Source: Desulfosporosinus meridiei DSM 13257
GTDB lineage: Bacteria; Bacillota; Desulfitobacteriia; Desulfitobacteriales; Desulfitobacteriaceae
Direction of reading: 5' to 3'
Assembly: GCF_000231385.2 (NCBI RefSeq)
Contig: NC_018515.1
Coordinates: forward strand, 3,802,501 to 3,866,500
Length of the DNA stretch: 64,000 nucleotides
Shown piece after piece: positions 17,823 through 27,718 of the stretch; the first letter of the stretch is position 1; each line of letters starts with the position of its first letter. The translations under genes were made by a program, and so were the position numbers. Under the pieces are notes generated by a model. The model saw nothing but the letters and a program-made list of their open reading frames with translations, was not told the DNA's origin and ran no database searches.

Positions 17823-18189
17823 GGGATTCTTCCTTACTGGTTTCCTCGGATACTCCAACATCCTTCAGCAATTTCGCAATATACGCGCCATGTTGAATGG
17901 ATGGATCGTATTTGAAAACGATCGATGGAACATGTCTAAGCCGTATCCGTTTGCCAATTTCACTTCGAACAAAACCAGCAGCACGATTCAAGGCATCTAA
18001 TGACGCATTCCCTTCCTCCTCAGTACCCAAAACACTAATATACACTTTCGCGTGTGACAAATCATCTGCAACATCCACACTTGTCAGAGTTACAAATCCT
18101 ATGCGAGGATCCTTTAACTCTACACGAATAAGCTGAGAAATTTCCTCTTTAAGTGTTTCCGCCAACCGATTAGATCGATGTTTTGACAT
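17815..18189 (-). CDS. rbfA: 30S ribosome-binding factor A
   Basis: KH-type factor for late 30S maturation and 16S 5'-end processing. The 124-aa sequence has NRLAETLKEEISQLI at the start and the core DPRIGFVTLTSVDVADDLSHA. GGAGGTATTGGT precedes the ATG. It lies 20 bases after infB in the standard nusA-infB-rbfA order and overlaps nrnA by 8 bases. Confidence 0.96.
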   Translation of the reverse strand: MSKHRSNRLAETLKEEISQLIRVELKDPRIGFVTLTSVDVADDLSHAKVYISVLGTEEEGNASLDALNRAAGFVRSEIGKRIRLRHVPSIVFKYDPSIQHGAYIAKLLKDVGVSEETSKEESHD

Positions 18190-18209
18190 ACCAATACCTC
18201 CAGGGATTA

Positions 18210-21107
18210 CTATAATGTTCGCTTAACTTCTTCCATAACAAATGCTTCAATAGTGTCTCCCTCTTTGACATCATTATACTTTTCTATTCCAATTCCACAT
18301 TCATAACCTTCGGCAACCTCTTTTGCATCATCCTTAAAGCGCTTAAGAGATTCCATAACACCTTCATGAATGACAATGCTATCTCGAATAACCCGGACTT
18401 TGGCAGAACGAAGAATTTTACCTTCAGTCACCATACAACCGGCGACTGTTCCGGCTTTAGGAACTTTAAAGACCATACGAACTTCAGCCTTACCCACAAC
18501 AACCTCTTTGAAAGAAGGGTCTAACAAACCTGTCATTGCCGCTTTAACATCTTCAATGGCGTCATAGATAACTCTGTATAAGCGCAGATCTACCCCTTCT
18601 AACTCAGCTGTTGCCTTGGCATTGGCATCAGGGCGTACATTAAAGCCCAGAATAATTGCGTTTGAAGCCGAGGCCAGCATAATGTCTGTTTTATTGATTG
18701 CACCGACTCCGCCATGGATTGGATTAACTCTTACTTCGCCTGTTGAAAGTCGTAATAATGATTGCTTTAAAGCTTCGACAGATCCTTGTACATCTGCTTT
18801 GATAATAATATTGAGGTCTTTAATTTCACCCTCTTTAATCTTATCAAAAAGGTCTTCAAGGCTAACTTTCACAGCGACACTTTGTTTAGACTCTTCTACT
18901 TTGCGCACTGCAATCCGAGCAGACGTTATCTGTCTAGCTAATTTTTCATCTGCAACAACGTAGAATGGTTCTCCAGCTTCAGGAACTTCGGATAGGCCTT
19001 GTACCTCTACAGGCATTGAAGGACCAGCTTTTTTAACACGTCGGCCTTTTTCATCCAACATAGCCTTAATTCGGCCATATGCACAACCGGCTACTGCGAC
19101 ATCGCCAATATTAAGCGTTCCTTTGGAGACGAGTACAGTTGCTACCGGCCCCTTCCCTTTATCCAGTTCTGCCTCGATAACAGTGCCGGCAGCCGGACGA
19201 TTTGGGTTCGCTTTATACTCGCGAACTTCTGCAACTAACAAAATCATCTCCAGCAGTTGTTCAATGTTATGATGACTCTTCGCTGATACTGGAACGGCAA
19301 TTGTATCTCCGCCCCATTCTTCGACGACAAGACCATACTCTGTTAACTCCTGTTTTACTTTTTCTGGGACAGCATTCTCTTTATCTATCTTGTTAATAGC
19401 TACTATAATTGGAACCTCAGCCGCTTTAGCATGATTTATAGCCTCAATAGTTTGAGGCATTATTCCATCGTCAGCCGCTACTACTAGAATAGCAATATCG
19501 GTTACCTGAGCACCACGAGCACGCATAGATGTGAACGCTTCATGTCCCGGTGTGTCTAAGAAAGTAATTTTTTGGCCGTTTATTTCAACTTGATAGGCCC
19601 CAATATGCTGCGTAATGCCCCCTGCCTCAGAAGCGGTTACATGTGTCGTCCGAATGGCATCCAGGAGTGAGGTCTTACCATGATCGACATGCCCCATTAC
19701 TGTAACTACAGGCGGACGGGTAACCAGGTCTTGGGGATCATCTTGGATTTCCTCAATAACAGCCAATGACTTCTCGGCCTTTACCTCAATTGTTACTCCC
19801 ATTTCGCCGGCTAGGATTGTTGCGGTTTCAACATCCAATTCCTGATTGATAGTTGCCATAACTCCCAGGTTCATAAGCTGTTTAATCAGTTCTCCAGCTT
19901 TACGGCTCATCTTAGAGGCTAAATCCTGAACTGATATTGATCCCTGTATCACAATATGCTTTGGCGTAGTATCCTTAACTTCTTTTTTGACATGTTTTTG
20001 TGGACGTCTATGGGGTGACCGGATTGCATTTTCTCTTTCTTTTTCGATTTCTCTTTTTCGTTCGTAAGCCTTATCTTGAGCTTTTTTATTTGCAGGCATT
20101 TGCCTTTTCGCTTGTTCAATAATAACGGGTGACGGCGGGGCACCCCCACCAGCACGCGGAGGCATTCCTGGACGAGCACCTTGCTGCTGACCCTGGTACC
20201 CTGGGCGCGGACCTTGCTGCTGTCCTTGATATCCCGGACGGGGTCCTTGCGGTTGTCCCTGATACCCTGGACGGGATCCTTGCGGCTGGCCTTGATATCC
20301 TGGACGGGGTCCTTGCGGTTGTCCCTGATACCCTGGACGAGGTCCTTGCTGCTGTCCTTGATATCCCGGACGAGGTCCTTGCGGTTGTCCCTGATACCCT
20401 GGACGGGGTCCTTGCTGCTGGCCTTGATATCCCGGACGAGGTCCTTGCGGCTGGCCTTGATATCCCGGACGAGGACCTTGCGGTTGTCCTTGATATCCCG
20501 GACGAGGACCTTGCGGCTGGCCTTGATATCCCGGACGAGGTCCTTGCGGCTGGCCTTGATATCCCGGACGAGGTCCTTGCGGTTGTCCTTGATATCCCGG
20601 ACGAGGGCCTTGTGGTTGACCTTGGTACCCTGGTCGCGGACCTTGAGGTTGACCTTGGTACCCTGGTCGCGAACCTTGTGGCTGACCCTGACTCCCTGAA
20701 CGTGGACCTTGTGGCTGACCTTGATATCCAGGTCGAGGACCTTGTGGCTGTCCTTGATTTCCTTGCCTTGGGGCTTGTGGACGCCCTTCGGCTCCCGGAC
20801 GTCGTCCTCCCTCAATTTCTGGGCGAGCACTTTGAGGCTGCCTTTCCATTGCTGAACGGGGATCTTTCAGCTCTCCATCTTGTACTGATTCAGTTGTCAT
20901 TGGTCTTGTTTCTTCAGTATTTTTGTGTTCAGAATGCTCCAAATTTGTCTCCTTTCCTTTCAGTTGGTTCCTTAAGCGATCTGCGTCTTTTTGATCGACC
21001 GTACTTAAATGATTTTTTACATCAGTTCCCATAGCCACGAGTCTTGTCATCACTTCTTTACTACTAAAATTTAATTCTTTTGCTAATTCATGAACACGAA
21101 TACTCAT
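18210..21107 (-). CDS. infB: Translation initiation factor IF-2 with long repetitive linker
   Basis: GTPase that brings fMet-tRNA to the 30S subunit and joins subunits. Domains: an N-terminal IF2_N helix bundle (about 1-50); an acidic/polar stretch; a Gln-Gly-Pro-Arg linker of 18 tandem 11-residue units (117-314); a basic helical region; a second IF2_N (about 385-440); the G domain with [11 protein letters not shown] (about 475), DTPGHEAF and NKID; then domains II-IV. At 965 aa it is longer than the 716 aa of B. subtilis IF-2, mainly through the linker. GGGGGTGG precedes the ATG. All GTPase motifs are intact, so it should be functional. Confidence 0.97.
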   Translation of the reverse strand: MSIRVHELAKELNFSSKEVMTRLVAMGTDVKNHLSTVDQKDADRLRNQLKGKETNLEHSEHKNTEETRPMTTESVQDGELKDPRSAMERQPQSARPEIEGGRRPGAEGRPQAPRQGNQGQPQGPRPGYQGQPQGPRSGSQGQPQGSRPGYQGQPQGPRPGYQGQPQGPRPGYQGQPQGPRPGYQGQPQGPRPGYQGQPQGPRPGYQGQPQGPRPGYQGQPQGPRPGYQGQQQGPRPGYQGQPQGPRPGYQGQQQGPRPGYQGQPQGPRPGYQGQPQGSRPGYQGQPQGPRPGYQGQQQGPRPGYQGQQQGARPGMPPRAGGGAPPSPVIIEQAKRQMPANKKAQDKAYERKREIEKERENAIRSPHRRPQKHVKKEVKDTTPKHIVIQGSISVQDLASKMSRKAGELIKQLMNLGVMATINQELDVETATILAGEMGVTIEVKAEKSLAVIEEIQDDPQDLVTRPPVVTVMGHVDHGKTSLLDAIRTTHVTASEAGGITQHIGAYQVEINGQKITFLDTPGHEAFTSMRARGAQVTDIAILVVAADDGIMPQTIEAINHAKAAEVPIIVAINKIDKENAVPEKVKQELTEYGLVVEEWGGDTIAVPVSAKSHHNIEQLLEMILLVAEVREYKANPNRPAAGTVIEAELDKGKGPVATVLVSKGTLNIGDVAVAGCAYGRIKAMLDEKGRRVKKAGPSMPVEVQGLSEVPEAGEPFYVVADEKLARQITSARIAVRKVEESKQSVAVKVSLEDLFDKIKEGEIKDLNIIIKADVQGSVEALKQSLLRLSTGEVRVNPIHGGVGAINKTDIMLASASNAIILGFNVRPDANAKATAELEGVDLRLYRVIYDAIEDVKAAMTGLLDPSFKEVVVGKAEVRMVFKVPKAGTVAGCMVTEGKILRSAKVRVIRDSIVIHEGVMESLKRFKDDAKEVAEGYECGIGIEKYNDVKEGDTIEAFVMEEVKRTL
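20166..20759 (-). repeat. 18 tandem copies of a 33-bp coding repeat in infB
   Basis: Exactly 594 bases, 18 x 33, encode units of the form [11 protein letters not shown]. The first three (residue 117 on) vary (N or S at position 1, SG endings); the rest differ mainly P to Q at position 5 and P to S or A at position 8. The repeat opens long antisense and out-of-frame reading frames at 20129-21034 and 19949-20830, which are artefacts of the biased composition. Confidence 0.95.
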
Positions 21108-21151
21108 TTAACCACCCCCACATAATCGGCTCCCACATTACGCTCCAAGCA

Positions 21152-21448
21152 TCAGCTCCTTGCTAGTAATATAGCCTTAGCAAACCCTTGATCCAAAATA
21201 AGCACTGCTGAACGCGGCGAAAGTCCTATAGAACATCCCAGCTCTAATTTTGTACCAGTGATTAACACCGGTAGTCTTATATCTTTAGCCCATTGAGTAT
21301 ACTTTTTTTGTGCTCCGTGGGCATCTTCCGCAATAATTAAGAGAAACCCTTTTCGTTTTTTAAGCATGGCCTCAATTTGAGCGTCTCCGGAAGCGATTTT
21401 TCCAGCTCGTCGTGCAATTCCTACTAATGATTCTATACGTGTATTCAA
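21152..21448 (-). CDS. ylxQ: L7Ae/L30e-family ribosomal-like protein YlxQ
   Basis: A 98-aa L7Ae-fold RNA-binding protein (kink-turn binder in the family) between ylxR and infB, as in Bacillus. The core is LVGIARRAGKIASGDAQIE followed by LLIIAEDAHGAQKKYTQW. TTG start at 21448 overlaps the ylxR stop by four bases (TTGA), coupling translation. The precise cellular role is unknown. Confidence 0.92.
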   Translation of the reverse strand: MNTRIESLVGIARRAGKIASGDAQIEAMLKKRKGFLLIIAEDAHGAQKKYTQWAKDIRLPVLITGTKLELGCSIGLSPRSAVLILDQGFAKAILLARS

Positions 21449-21708
21449 GAGGATATTTTCCCTTCTAGATTCGCGAAAACTGCAGGGTCCACGTCGACTC
21501 CAAAAGCTTTACGAAAACGGCGCTCCTTAACAGCGGCTTGAAAACAGACTGAGTTTGGACAAAGGTAAGCACCACGGCCATTCCGTTTTCCGGTTGGATC
21601 TAATTCTACAACCCCCTCCGGAGTTCTCACGACTCGCAAAAGCTCTTTCTTAGGCTTCATTTCTTGGCACCCCAAGCACATCCGCATCGGGACTTTTCGT
21701 GTCTTCAT
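21445..21708 (-). CDS. ylxR: YlxR family RNA-binding/nucleoid-associated protein
   Basis: Small basic protein of the DUF448 family encoded right after nusA. The 87-aa reading from ATG 21708 begins MKTRKVPMRMCLGCQEMKPK, and has GRNGRGAYLCPN; this matches the family core. The longer reading adds sixteen residues overlapping the nusA end. GAGGGA abuts and AAGGGG precedes the ATG. Gap to nusA is 4 bases. Confidence 0.93.
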   Translation of the reverse strand: MKTRKVPMRMCLGCQEMKPKKELLRVVRTPEGVVELDPTGKRNGRGAYLCPNSVCFQAAVKERRFRKAFGVDVDPAVFANLEGKISS

Positions 21709-21712
21709 TCCC

Positions 21713-23062
21713 TCACCCCTTCCCTTTGGGTTTTTCGAGAAGCTCATCTGGGTCAAGCAATGTATCCAGATCCTCGGGAAGATCTTCTAATACTAAAGAA
21801 TCATCCTCATTTGAAAGAAGTTCTTCTTCATATGTTTCAACGTAATTGTCTTCATCTACTTTTGGCTTAGGATCCCTATTTATTATATCCTCTTGATACT
21901 CTTGTTCTTCCTGATATTCTTGATAATTATCGGAATCTACGTACTCATCATATTCTGAGTACTCTTCATATTCATCGAACTCGGCGTAAGTATCATACTC
22001 TTGCTGCCCTTGAGGAATGATATTGTGGGCAATTGCTTGTGACTCACTCTTTATATCAATTTTCCAACCAGTAAGCTTAGCCGCCAAACGTGCATTTTGC
22101 CCTTCTTTACCAATTGCTAATGAAAGCTGATAATCCGGGACTACTACAACAGCAACTTTTTCATTGAGTTTTGGATAGACTTGTAAAACTTTTGCGGGTG
22201 ATAAGGCATTAGCCACAAATTCTTGAGGATCGATTGAGAAATTTACAATATCAATCTTTTCACCTTTCAATTCTGTGACAATGGTCTGCACACGTACTCC
22301 CTTAGGGCCAACACATGCCCCTACAGGATCAACATTTTGGTCACGTGAATGAACCGCGATTTTGGAACGCGCTCCAGCTTCACGTGAGACTCCTTTTATT
22401 TCAACAATTCCATCATGAATTTCTGGAACTTCAAGCTCAAACAGACGTTTTATCAACCCCGGATGTGTCCGTGAAAGCATTATTTGAGGTCCCTTTGTCG
22501 TTTTTTTCACCTCTACAACATAGGTTTTAATGCGCTCAAACGACTGATATTCCTCCCCAGGTATTTGTTCCTGAGCAGGAAGTACAGCTTCCACCTTTCC
22601 TAAATCAACAATGACGTTTTTTTGCTCATAGCGTTGGACAACTCCGGTAACAATATCCCCTTCACGATTGACAAATTCATCATAGATCATACCGCGTTCT
22701 GCTTCTCTTATGCGTTGAACGACGACCTGCTTCGCTGTTTGAGCTGCAATTCGGCCAAATTCACGAGGGGTTACTTCGTATTCAACAATGTCTTCTAGTT
22801 GGTAATTAGGATCGAGATTACGAGCCTCTGCCAAACCAACCTGAGTCCGAGGATCCTCCACGATATCTGTAACGGTTTTTCGGGCATAAACTTTAAACTC
22901 ACCGGTTAAACGATCAATCAGAACTCGCACATTTTGCAATGATCCGAAATTCTTCTTGTATGCGGAAATCAGTGCCGCCTCAATTGCCTCAAATAGAATT
23001 TCTGCAGAAATTCCCCGTCCTTTTTCTAATTCATGAAGGGCCTCGATGAACTCCATATTCAT
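21713..23062 (-). CDS. nusA: Transcription termination/antitermination factor NusA with acidic tail
   Basis: Binds RNA polymerase and nascent RNA to control pausing and termination. Domains: N-terminal domain (1-130), S1 (about 135-200, [22 protein letters not shown]), KH1 and KH2 (about 200-345, [14 protein letters not shown] and [19 protein letters not shown]). After residue 355 comes a tail of about 95 residues rich in Glu, Asp and Tyr, not present in the 371-aa B. subtilis protein. GGAGG precedes the ATG. It lies in rimP-nusA-ylxR order. Confidence 0.96.
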   Translation of the reverse strand: MNMEFIEALHELEKGRGISAEILFEAIEAALISAYKKNFGSLQNVRVLIDRLTGEFKVYARKTVTDIVEDPRTQVGLAEARNLDPNYQLEDIVEYEVTPREFGRIAAQTAKQVVVQRIREAERGMIYDEFVNREGDIVTGVVQRYEQKNVIVDLGKVEAVLPAQEQIPGEEYQSFERIKTYVVEVKKTTKGPQIMLSRTHPGLIKRLFELEVPEIHDGIVEIKGVSREAGARSKIAVHSRDQNVDPVGACVGPKGVRVQTIVTELKGEKIDIVNFSIDPQEFVANALSPAKVLQVYPKLNEKVAVVVVPDYQLSLAIGKEGQNARLAAKLTGWKIDIKSESQAIAHNIIPQGQQEYDTYAEFDEYEEYSEYDEYVDSDNYQEYQEEQEYQEDIINRDPKPKVDEDNYVETYEEELLSNEDDSLVLEDLPEDLDTLLDPDELLEKPKGKG

Positions 23063-23099
23063 TTTTAAATTTTCCTCCTTATTCTGTTGTGCTTAGAAA

Positions 23100-23558
23100 T
23101 CAAAAATCCAGTGCCAAATGGGCTTTCTTAACTAAATTGTATGGAATGGCAATATGCTCATCATTGTATTCTAAAACGATCTCATCATTGATTAGTCCAA
23201 TAAGATTTCCAGAAAACTTTTTAAACCCCTTAAAGGGTGATGTTGTATGAACCATAACCATACTTCCCCGAAAACGAACAAAGTCCTCTTCCTTTTTAAG
23301 AGGACGTTCCAGTCCAGGAGAAGACACTTCCAGCATATAGGCTTGAGGGATAGGATTCTTCTGATCAAGCATTTCACTCACAACGTGACTGATAGCTGAA
23401 CAATCGTCCATGTCCACACCGCCTTCTTTATCTATATAAAGACGCAGATACCAATGCGCACCTTCTTTTAAGTATTCTACATCGACCAATTCCAGGCCCT
23501 TTTCTTTTATTAAAGGTTCAACCATAGACCCAATTTGTTTTTCTATTGCCTCACTCAT
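23100..23558 (-). CDS. rimP: Ribosome maturation factor RimP
   Basis: Needed for 30S assembly. The 152-aa reading from ATG 23558 follows AAAGGAGAG; the longer reading adds eight residues. Family core: LVDVEYLKEGAHWYLRLYID, DCSAISH and LEVSSPGLERPLKKEEDFVRF. First gene of the nusA-infB operon, 38 bases before nusA. Confidence 0.95.
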   Translation of the reverse strand: MSEAIEKQIGSMVEPLIKEKGLELVDVEYLKEGAHWYLRLYIDKEGGVDMDDCSAISHVVSEMLDQKNPIPQAYMLEVSSPGLERPLKKEEDFVRFRGSMVMVHTTSPFKGFKKFSGNLIGLINDEIVLEYNDEHIAIPYNLVKKAHLALDF

Positions 23559-23653
23559 ATGAATTCTCTCCTTTAAACGCAACGTATGGACATTTTCCTA
23601 TAGTCTTACGAAGATGTCCTTAAGTTATACCAACGTTACGAATTGGACAAACG

Positions 23654-23679
23654 AAGGAGCGGGTTTGAACCCACTCCTT
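23654..23679 (-). terminator. Hairpin between the UvrC-like gene and rimP
   Basis: Twelve-base arms AAGGAGCGGGTT / AACCCACTCCTT with one mismatch and a 2-nt centre. It lies 136 bases after the UvrC-like stop and about 95 bases before rimP, so it could end the upstream transcript or act in the rimP leader. No clear U-run. Confidence 0.45.
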
Positions 23680-23814
23680 ACCATCAAGACTACAAATTTC
23701 CTTATATTAATATAGCATATTAGTCATGACTGTGCAACCTGCTGCTAAATTCGAATCATTTAAATTACCCTTTTTTTGCAAAAAAATACTATAAGATGTC
23801 CTTGAAACGGCAGC

Positions 23815-24903
23815 TTAATTTATTCTTTGAGTGATCTGGTCAATTATCTTCTGGACGGTGGTATCCAAAGCTTTTTCACTTTTCAATTTGGAAACTGGAA
23901 TAGAAAATGTAAGAATTCGTTTCCTATTCTTTTTAAGATAAGAGAAAATTATTTGAGCCTCATGAATATCTCTATCAGTCAGTTTGCAATCTTCTTGGAG
24001 TTCTGTTGTAAGGTACCCCTTTCTGATTATTTGCACAAAGGATTGCATCATTTCTGCTTTATCTATTTGGGTACTAATAACTTTTCCGCTAAGAAGCAGG
24101 TACCCTTTAATCATAAATAATTTGACCTGTGATCTGTCCATAAACTCTATTGCTAAGATATTTCTATTCTTACTTGACTGGTTAACCAGGCGCTGCTTAT
24201 TAATAACATGGCTAAGCCCTTTGTAATACTCTCTATATTCGGACGCTTTTTCAAATTTAAGATTCTCTATAGCAGTGTCGATCTTGTTCGCTAGATCCTG
24301 AATGGTTGTTTGATCCTTTCCGCTTAAAAGCTGCTGAATTCTTTCAATGTGCATCCAGTATTCTTCAGTTTTTACCTGCCCTGTGCAAACACCTAGGCAC
24401 GAACCTAATTGCATAAAGAGGCAACCGTTATTTCTCTTGACTAATTTCGGGGTAAGACATTTTCTCAAGGGATAAAAGTCATTTAAATACGCTATTACAT
24501 TCTCCACCCCGTGAGAACTGGTAAATGGACCATAGTATGATCCGCCATTATCCAGGATTTCGTTAGTTATTGTCACCTGAGGGTATTGTTCATCGGCAAT
24601 TCTTAAGTAAATATACTTTTTGGTATTCTTCATCTGACTGTTATATAGGGGTTTGAGTTCTTTAATTAAACGACACTCTTCAATGAAGGCATCTAATTCC
24701 GTATCAGTAATTTGATAATGAAATGAATGAATGTGTTTTATCATATCAGCGACCTTCGGATCCCTATCCTTTTGGTCATAGAAATACTGAGACACCCTGC
24801 TTTTCAAATTTTTAGCCTTACCGACATAAATAATATTTCCCAATGAATCGTACATCATATAGACCCCTGGGCTTTGAGGAAGTTGCTTGAGTTTTTCTTT
24901 CAA
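23815..24903 (-). CDS. Short UvrC-like GIY-YIG nuclease (lacks the C-terminal nuclease domain)
   Basis: The protein starts with a complete GIY-YIG domain (SPGVYMMYDSLGNIIYVGKAKNLKSR split here only by position, residues about 10-40, then SRVSQYF) and continues with the UvrC-type cysteine region (RKCLTP, CLFMQLGSCLGVC) and a UVR-like helical stretch ending KFEKASEYREYY. It stops at 362 aa, whereas UvrC is about 600 aa with an RNase H-like nuclease and helix-hairpin-helix end, both absent. It may make only the 3' incision, like Cho of E. coli. I favour TTG 24903, 6 bases after GGAGAG, over the TTG five codons earlier. It stands alone, not next to uvrA or uvrB. Confidence 0.85.
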   Translation of the reverse strand: MKEKLKQLPQSPGVYMMYDSLGNIIYVGKAKNLKSRVSQYFYDQKDRDPKVADMIKHIHSFHYQITDTELDAFIEECRLIKELKPLYNSQMKNTKKYIYLRIADEQYPQVTITNEILDNGGSYYGPFTSSHGVENVIAYLNDFYPLRKCLTPKLVKRNNGCLFMQLGSCLGVCTGQVKTEEYWMHIERIQQLLSGKDQTTIQDLANKIDTAIENLKFEKASEYREYYKGLSHVINKQRLVNQSSKNRNILAIEFMDRSQVKLFMIKGYLLLSGKVISTQIDKAEMMQSFVQIIRKGYLTTELQEDCKLTDRDIHEAQIIFSYLKKNRKRILTFSIPVSKLKSEKALDTTVQKIIDQITQRIN

Positions 24904-24995
24904 AATAATTCTCTCCAAAGCTTATTTCCAATGTACTTGTAGTATATCACATGACTTTGGAGCATTAGTAATGATCATAACCTTTCTTGCTATGG

Positions 24996-25415
24996 TTATT
25001 TTACTACAAGAACTGGACAAGTCGCATATTTAATGACTGAATAGCTTATACTTCTAAATCCAGCTAACAGACAAAATAGTTTATTATCTATTACAATAAG
25101 ATCTGCTCTTTCCTCTGCCGCCATTTTAATGATTAAAGTGGTCGGATCACCCGTTGCAGCTCTTTTATCAACAGCGTCAGGCGGAATACCCATACCCGCT
25201 ATTATATCCTTTAGGATATCTAGGGCATTACTATTTTCTAAAGGTACATACTTTCTTAGAGGCCCTAACCCAAAATTCAAGTAAAGAGGAATGATGGGGT
25301 TTATATAAACAACAATGGGCCTAGAGCCAGTTTGTTGGGCTAACTTTATTGCATGGATTAAGGCATTTTTGGAATGTCCAGCGGAATCCACTGGAACTAC
25401 AATTCTATAGTACAT
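24996..25415 (-). CDS. Universal stress protein (UspA) domain protein
   Basis: A single Usp domain of 139 aa: RIVVPVDSAGHSKNALIHAIKLA at the start and VIKYATCPVLVVK at the end. The ATP-binding G-x2-G-x9-G(S/T) loop is not intact (FCLLAGFRSISYS), suggesting it may not bind ATP in the usual way. AGGGCAG precedes the ATG. It is 8 bases after ablB and so likely in the ablAB transcript. Confidence 0.85.
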   Translation of the reverse strand: MYYRIVVPVDSAGHSKNALIHAIKLAQQTGSRPIVVYINPIIPLYLNFGLGPLRKYVPLENSNALDILKDIIAGMGIPPDAVDKRAATGDPTTLIIKMAAEERADLIVIDNKLFCLLAGFRSISYSVIKYATCPVLVVK

Positions 25416-25423
25416 AATCTGCC

Positions 25424-26251
25424 CTATTTAATCCAAAGATTCATATCTTCAAAAGAACCAGCAATATCGCAGTTGTTTATTAAACGACCTTGAAATCTGT
25501 ATCCTAGTTTGTGAAATACTCTGTTCATCCCATAAGACTGTGCTCGTGCAAGAGTAAATAGGTTTAACGTTTGATGCTTTAGTACCTCATTTTCTAAAAT
25601 GCCCAATAAACGTTCTGTTAGGGAATTTCCTCTATACTCTTCTAACGTTGCGCAATCCGTCATCTCGCAACGATTGAATTCTTTGTCCGGATATGCAGCG
25701 GCAACACTTATTAGCTTCTTTTCAATAAACGCCCCAGCAAAAATATTACCATCTTTTATTAAGGCTCTAATATATTGAGGGTCTTCCACAGGAGAGGGAT
25801 AACTTTCAAAAACCCGGGTTAATAGTTCAGATATTTGTTCTCCAAAGGATTGATTTAAGAGTTTCAACCTTATTCCTTCGGATAAACTTGACAGACGTCG
25901 AATAGGTTCAGTCCGAACACTATCAACAATATCGTTTTCGGTCTGTAATTTGTCGGAAACCGCCCTAGCAGGATTTACATAATAGGCCAAGCTAATAGCA
26001 AACTCCTCAAAGTTATCTCTGAAAAGACTTCCTTCCGTACGAAAGCCGAATCCTAGAAATTCCGGTACATCAGCTGGTAAGGCCCAAAGCCATATTTTTT
26101 CCAGCTTCTTATCGACCGCTAATTCAATCAGTTCTCTGCTGAAGAAAGCTGGTTTTATTCCTCGTAAATAGCCGTTAACAACCAGCCGTTTATTCCTTTC
26201 ATCCACGATAATATGACTTGAGGAACTTACCAAGCTCATCATATTAAGCAT
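25424..26251 (-). CDS. ablB: Beta-lysine N-acetyltransferase
   Basis: GNAT-fold enzyme that acetylates beta-lysine to the compatible solute N-epsilon-acetyl-beta-lysine. The N-terminal half (about 1-120) is the AblB-specific domain and the C-terminal half is GNAT, with DCATLEEYRGNSLTERLLGILE as the acetyl-CoA-binding region. I start at ATG 26251, six bases after GGAGGTG. It overlaps ablA by 8 bases. The pairing with a lysine 2,3-aminomutase makes the assignment strong; identity by sequence alone would be weaker. Confidence 0.88.
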   Translation of the reverse strand: MLNMMSLVSSSSHIIVDERNKRLVVNGYLRGIKPAFFSRELIELAVDKKLEKIWLWALPADVPEFLGFGFRTEGSLFRDNFEEFAISLAYYVNPARAVSDKLQTENDIVDSVRTEPIRRLSSLSEGIRLKLLNQSFGEQISELLTRVFESYPSPVEDPQYIRALIKDGNIFAGAFIEKKLISVAAAYPDKEFNRCEMTDCATLEEYRGNSLTERLLGILENEVLKHQTLNLFTLARAQSYGMNRVFHKLGYRFQGRLINNCDIAGSFEDMNLWIK

Positions 26252-27521
26252 TTGTGCCACCTCCACCGGAAACCTTTTTTCTTCTCTGCTCTCTGCTATT
26301 CTCTTGAGGCGTAAGGCTAATCCTTTCGCCCTTTAGAAGCTTAACCAAGCCAATCTTGTGATTTTTCTTACTGATACAGGAGTCAGCACACGTCTTGCAA
26401 CGGCTTTCTTTGTCATCAGGTTCCTGGTATACACTAATGACCCCTTCATAATTGCGTAAAATCACTTTGTCATTGGATTGAGAAATCAAGTAGTTGGGCT
26501 GTAGGGGAATTTTTCCTCCACCTCCCGGTGCATCAACAACAAATGTTGGGACTGCGAAACCAGAGGTATGTCCCCTAAGCATTTCTATGATTTCTATGCC
26601 GGTACTGACAGAGGTACGGAAATGTTCGATACCACAAGATAAATCGCACTGATACAAATAATAAGGTCTAACTCGGTATTTGACCAGTTCATGAACCAGC
26701 TTTTTCATAACTACTGGACAATCGTTGATCCCCTTAAGTAAAACCGATTGGTTTCCAAGGGGTATACCAGAATTAGCTAGTTTGTTGAGAGCATTTCGTG
26801 CTTCAAGAGTAAGCTCTTGAGGGTGATTAAAGTGTGTGTTGATCCAAATCGGTTGGTATCTCTGCAAAACTTCGATGAGATGATCTGTAATGCGCATAGG
26901 AAGTACTACCGGAGTTCTCGTTCCAATCCTGATAATTTCAACATGGGGAATAGAACGAAGATTAGAAAGTATATAGTCTAAACGCTCATCCGACAATGTA
27001 AAGGGATCTCCTCCTGATATTAAAACATCTCGAATTTGTGTGTTGGAACGGATATATTCAAGGGCAAGCTTGAAGCGATTTAATGGTAAAGCCTTATCCG
27101 TTTGCCCTGCCATTCTTCTTCTGGTGCAATGTCTGCAGTACATTGAGCATTGATCTGTTACCAAGAGTAATACTCTGTCAGGATAACGGTGTGTCAATCC
27201 CGGTACAGGAGAATCGGCTTCTTCATGTAACGGGTCTTCTAAATCACAGGAGGACTTATTTAATTCAAGAATTGACGGAATTGCTTGTTTTCTGATAGGG
27301 CAGGTTGGGTTCTGTGGATTCATAAGTGAAAAGTAGTATGGAGTAATTGCCATACGAAAATTTTCCAGACACTTCCCAATTTGATCAGCCTCCTCTGCCG
27401 GAAGAGACATAGATTTAAGTAATTCTTTATGACTCGTAATTCGATTAGACATTTGCCAATTCCAATCATTCCATTGGCTGTCATTAATATTAGGCCATAT
27501 CGTTTCCCGTTGCTTATTCAT
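26244..27521 (-). CDS. ablA: Lysine 2,3-aminomutase
   Basis: Radical SAM, PLP-dependent isomerase making beta-lysine from L-lysine. The [4Fe-4S]/SAM motif is CSMYCRHCTRRR (about residue 135), the PLP lysine lies in DAPGGGGKIPL (about 335), and the C terminus has zinc-ligand-like cysteines CKTCADSC. The ATG at 27521 is set by AGGAGGTAG; the longer reading adds thirty residues without an RBS. Length 425 aa is close to KamA (about 416). Being paired with ablB points to osmolyte synthesis rather than lysine fermentation. The promoter 27634-27662 carries a palindrome that may be its operator. Confidence 0.95.
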   Translation of the reverse strand: MNKQRETIWPNINDSQWNDWNWQMSNRITSHKELLKSMSLPAEEADQIGKCLENFRMAITPYYFSLMNPQNPTCPIRKQAIPSILELNKSSCDLEDPLHEEADSPVPGLTHRYPDRVLLLVTDQCSMYCRHCTRRRMAGQTDKALPLNRFKLALEYIRSNTQIRDVLISGGDPFTLSDERLDYILSNLRSIPHVEIIRIGTRTPVVLPMRITDHLIEVLQRYQPIWINTHFNHPQELTLEARNALNKLANSGIPLGNQSVLLKGINDCPVVMKKLVHELVKYRVRPYYLYQCDLSCGIEHFRTSVSTGIEIIEMLRGHTSGFAVPTFVVDAPGGGGKIPLQPNYLISQSNDKVILRNYEGVISVYQEPDDKESRCKTCADSCISKKNHKIGLVKLLKGERISLTPQENSREQRRKKVSGGGGTNA

Positions 27522-27618
27522 TCTTCTACCTCCTCGTCTGGTTACCTGAAAGTTAATACAGGATAGCGCAGGCTTCGGTTTACACAAAGAAATTGAGCGC
27601 CAAAAATACAAACAACTG

Positions 27619-27645
27619 ACAACTTTCTATATAAGAATAAGTTGT
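27619..27645. promoter_or_regulatory. Candidate operator A (ACAACTT-N13-AAGTTGT)
   Basis: ACAACTT (27619-27625) and AAGTTGT (27639-27645) form a 7-bp inverted repeat with a 13-nt spacer. It overlaps the -10 and start region of the ablA promoter. The same palindrome with the same spacing recurs at 27735-27766. Confidence 0.55.
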
Positions 27646-27662
27646 TGGTAAATAATTGTCAA
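27634..27662 (-). promoter_or_regulatory. Promoter of ablAB-usp
   Basis: Minus-strand -35 TTGACA (27657-27662, perfect) and -10 TATTCT (27634-27639) with 17-bp spacing; leader about 105 nt to the ablA ATG. Confidence 0.6.
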
Positions 27663-27718
27663 CTAAAAGTTTTGTAGAATTATAGGTGCTTTAAAATATA
27701 CAATTATTGGTCATAGTA

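Noticed and set aside
20129-21034. 301-aa antisense reading frame and other long frames across the infB repeat
   Set aside because: They are by-products of the 33-bp repeat in the infB frame; the protein is low-complexity Leu/Asp/Ala without an RBS or independent support.
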